Part shown: positions 62,556 through 64,000 of the stretch, one piece after another
Position numbering within the stretch: the stretch's first letter is position 1
Layout of the letters: the number at the start of each line of letters is the position of its first letter
Origin: Plecoglossus altivelis
Lineage: Eukaryota > Chordata > Actinopteri > Osmeriformes > Plecoglossidae
Length of the DNA stretch: 64,000 bases
Assembly: GCA_036571765.1 (NCBI GenBank)
Contig: BROE01000007.1
Span: 11,461,264-11,525,263 of the forward strand
Reading direction: 5' to 3'
Notes under the pieces: model-generated
What the model was told of the DNA's origin: nothing
Database searches by the model: none
The model's input: the letters and a program-made list of their open reading frames with translations, nothing else
Program-made: the position numbers and the translations under genes

Positions 62556-63433
62556 CAAGCGTGAACATTTTACATACATACATTGGAACATTTCAGTTGT
62601 CAACAACAAAATAGCCTGAAAATTGCCCTGAAAAAAAAACACGAAAATATGATCTTCATTCTACCCCATGACCACAGTAACTGTTGCGGTATCGGAACAA
62701 CATCAGCCTTAAGGCATCTTGAGAATTCAGGCAGCGACAGTTTTACTATTTAGATGCTTTGGAACTAATGTAAGACGTGGGCTCAGGGTAAATCTAAACA
62801 AGGAGGCTTTCAATTAGGAGAAGATACAAAAAAAGAAAATGTAGAGACAGCTGTGCAGTTCAACATTTGAGCTAAGCACCCTTAGTTGAATTGTAAACAG
62901 ATTTCAAGGAGGAACTTGCAATAAATACGTTCTCTTAAATAAGGCACTTGGCTTCGGTTAAAGAAACACATTTAAAATGTAATAACGTAACAAATATTTT
63001 TCCTTAACCAGTAACATTTCCATGTTAATAGTACCCTGCATTGACACAAATAATATCTTAACAGTACACAACAAATTCACCAGCATCTCTGAAAAACCCT
63101 TTCCAACTGTATTTAGGATGGATATTGTGAGCCATCCTCGTGTGGGGTTAGGCGCCATCTAGGACATTTTCAAAGACATTACTTATGACTAAAGTCATCC
63201 AGGATCTTCGAGAACGTAATGTTAGTCATCTTATGTTCCATGAATCATCATTAAATCCTTGTGTCTTCTTCCTAAAATGTGCTGAAACACAGAACAATTT
63301 GTGTTCTTCTGTTAAAGTCAGCTATGTAAGTATGCAGTATGTTTTAGAGAAAGACACAGAAGACACTTAGCAGGAGTATGGAAATATGTTCTTAGTACCT
63401 TCAGTGTCTACTGAATGTCAACAACATGGAGGA

Positions 63434-63664
63434 CTATCTTTTGACAGGAGGCAGTGGGGGACTGTGAGGCTTCACTGGAGGCAGTGGGGAATTGTGAGGC
63501 TTCACTGGAGGCAGTGGGGGATTGTGAGGCTTCACTGGAGGCAGTGGGGGATTGTGAGGCTTCACTGGAGGCAGTGGAGGATTGTGAGGCTTCAATGGAG
63601 GCAGTGGAGGACTACGAGGCTTCACTGGAGGCAGTGGAGGAGGACTTGGTTTGCTTGCAATATA
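63434..63664 (-). CDS. Candidate terminal exon with proline-rich 10-aa repeats (unknown gene)
   Basis: On the minus strand a T-rich tract ending TATACAG precedes 63664. The frame then runs 76 codons to TAG at 63436-63434. It encodes seven to eight copies of a 10-residue unit, PPLPPVKPHN with variants (S or P at position 1, V or L at 6, H or R at 9), ending in VKR. The unit resembles SH3/WW-type ligand motifs. A minus-strand AATAAA near 62555-62550 would give a roughly 0.9-kb 3' UTR. Against it: the underlying repeat is 30 bp, so other frames also stay open, and I do not recognise a family. The rest of the gene would lie to the right of the window. Confidence 0.3.
   Translation of the reverse strand, partial: YIASKPSPPPLPPVKPRSPPLPPLKPHNPPLPPVKPHNPPLPPVKPHNPPLPPVKPHNSPLPPVKPHSPPLPPVKR
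63446..63652 (+). repeat. 30-bp tandem repeat, about seven copies
   Basis: The unit contains GTGAGGCTTCACTGGAGGCA followed by GTGGGGGATT-type sequence; copies differ by one to three bases. Because 30 is divisible by 3, several frames read as 10-aa repeats. Confidence 0.95.
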
Positions 63665-64000
63665 CTGTATAAAATACAAAACACACTTATTCCATATATG
63701 GGTTTATACAGTGTAATAGCTACACAGGTTCATATGGTTAAGTTCAGGTTGAAACACCTTATTAGAGAGAAGACTACTGTCTTTGTGTAATGGTTAAGTG
63801 AATCACCAGCATGCCACTCGGAGCCAACAAAGGCTTAGATGACGGAAGACACTGAGTTTGTAAAAAAGTTGTTGGATAAAGTTAGATTGTTCAATTTGTT
63901 ACAACATTTCCTTAAGTCCAGCAGACTAGCATAGCAATGATCCAAGGACAATGACCCAAGAGCTCACTTTGTTTCTTTGGTGGCTGTAACATAAAAATGT
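63665..64000. other. Right edge, no gene seen
   Basis: AT-rich sequence without an open frame or splice context I can support. It would be intron if the minus-strand exon at 63434-63664 is real. Confidence 0.4.

Noticed and set aside
1..64000. CRISPR arrays, tRNA or rRNA genes, operons, integrated viruses, intact transposases
   Set aside because: None seen. The tandem repeats are ordinary eukaryotic micro- and minisatellites; I found no clover-leaf with A/B boxes and no polymerase, integrase or transposase motif by eye.

Overview
The window is vertebrate nuclear DNA, almost certainly from a ray-finned (teleost) fish. It holds three multi-exon protein genes with GT-AG introns. Introns and intergenic DNA are rich in CA/GT and CT/GA microsatellites, as is usual for fish. 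I see no bacterial-type features, viral genes or intact transposons. All exon boundaries below were read by eye: splice sites were matched to reading-frame phase and to remembered family sequence, with no alignment or transcript data.

Layout. (1) About 2.5-10.4 kb, minus strand: a fatty-acid elongase of the ELOVL6 family (elovl6-like), four coding exons, 272 aa, with a long 3' UTR. (2) About 10.4-17.6 kb: intergenic DNA with no gene I can support. (3) About 17.6-53.84 kb, plus strand: psd (EFA6A family), an ARF6 exchange factor with Sec7 and PH domains. It has 16 coding exons that keep phase throughout and give 1652 aa, unusually long because one exon supplies a 740-codon N-terminal region. 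A 10.1-kb intron between the Sec7 exons and the first PH-side exon holds a second promoter-like region and an unassigned 240-bp open exon. This probably makes a short product without Sec7. (4) About 54.2-61.84 kb, plus strand: chuk (IKK-alpha), 21 coding exons, 762 aa, with a CRE-bearing promoter only about 380 bp after the probable psd poly(A) site. (5) 62.5-63.7 kb, minus strand: a weak candidate terminal exon built from 30-bp repeats encoding a proline-rich 10-aa repeat.

Human ELOVL3, PSD and CHUK all lie in 10q24, so the order looks like part of an old vertebrate linkage group. The three genes have separate jobs: lipid elongation in the ER, ARF6 and plasma-membrane/actin control, and NF-kB signalling. 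Nothing suggests a shared pathway. The most interesting material is the internal psd promoter and exon, the expanded psd N-terminus, the proline-rich repeat ORF, two tight hairpins in introns, and the dinucleotide repeats sitting directly behind psd splice donors.
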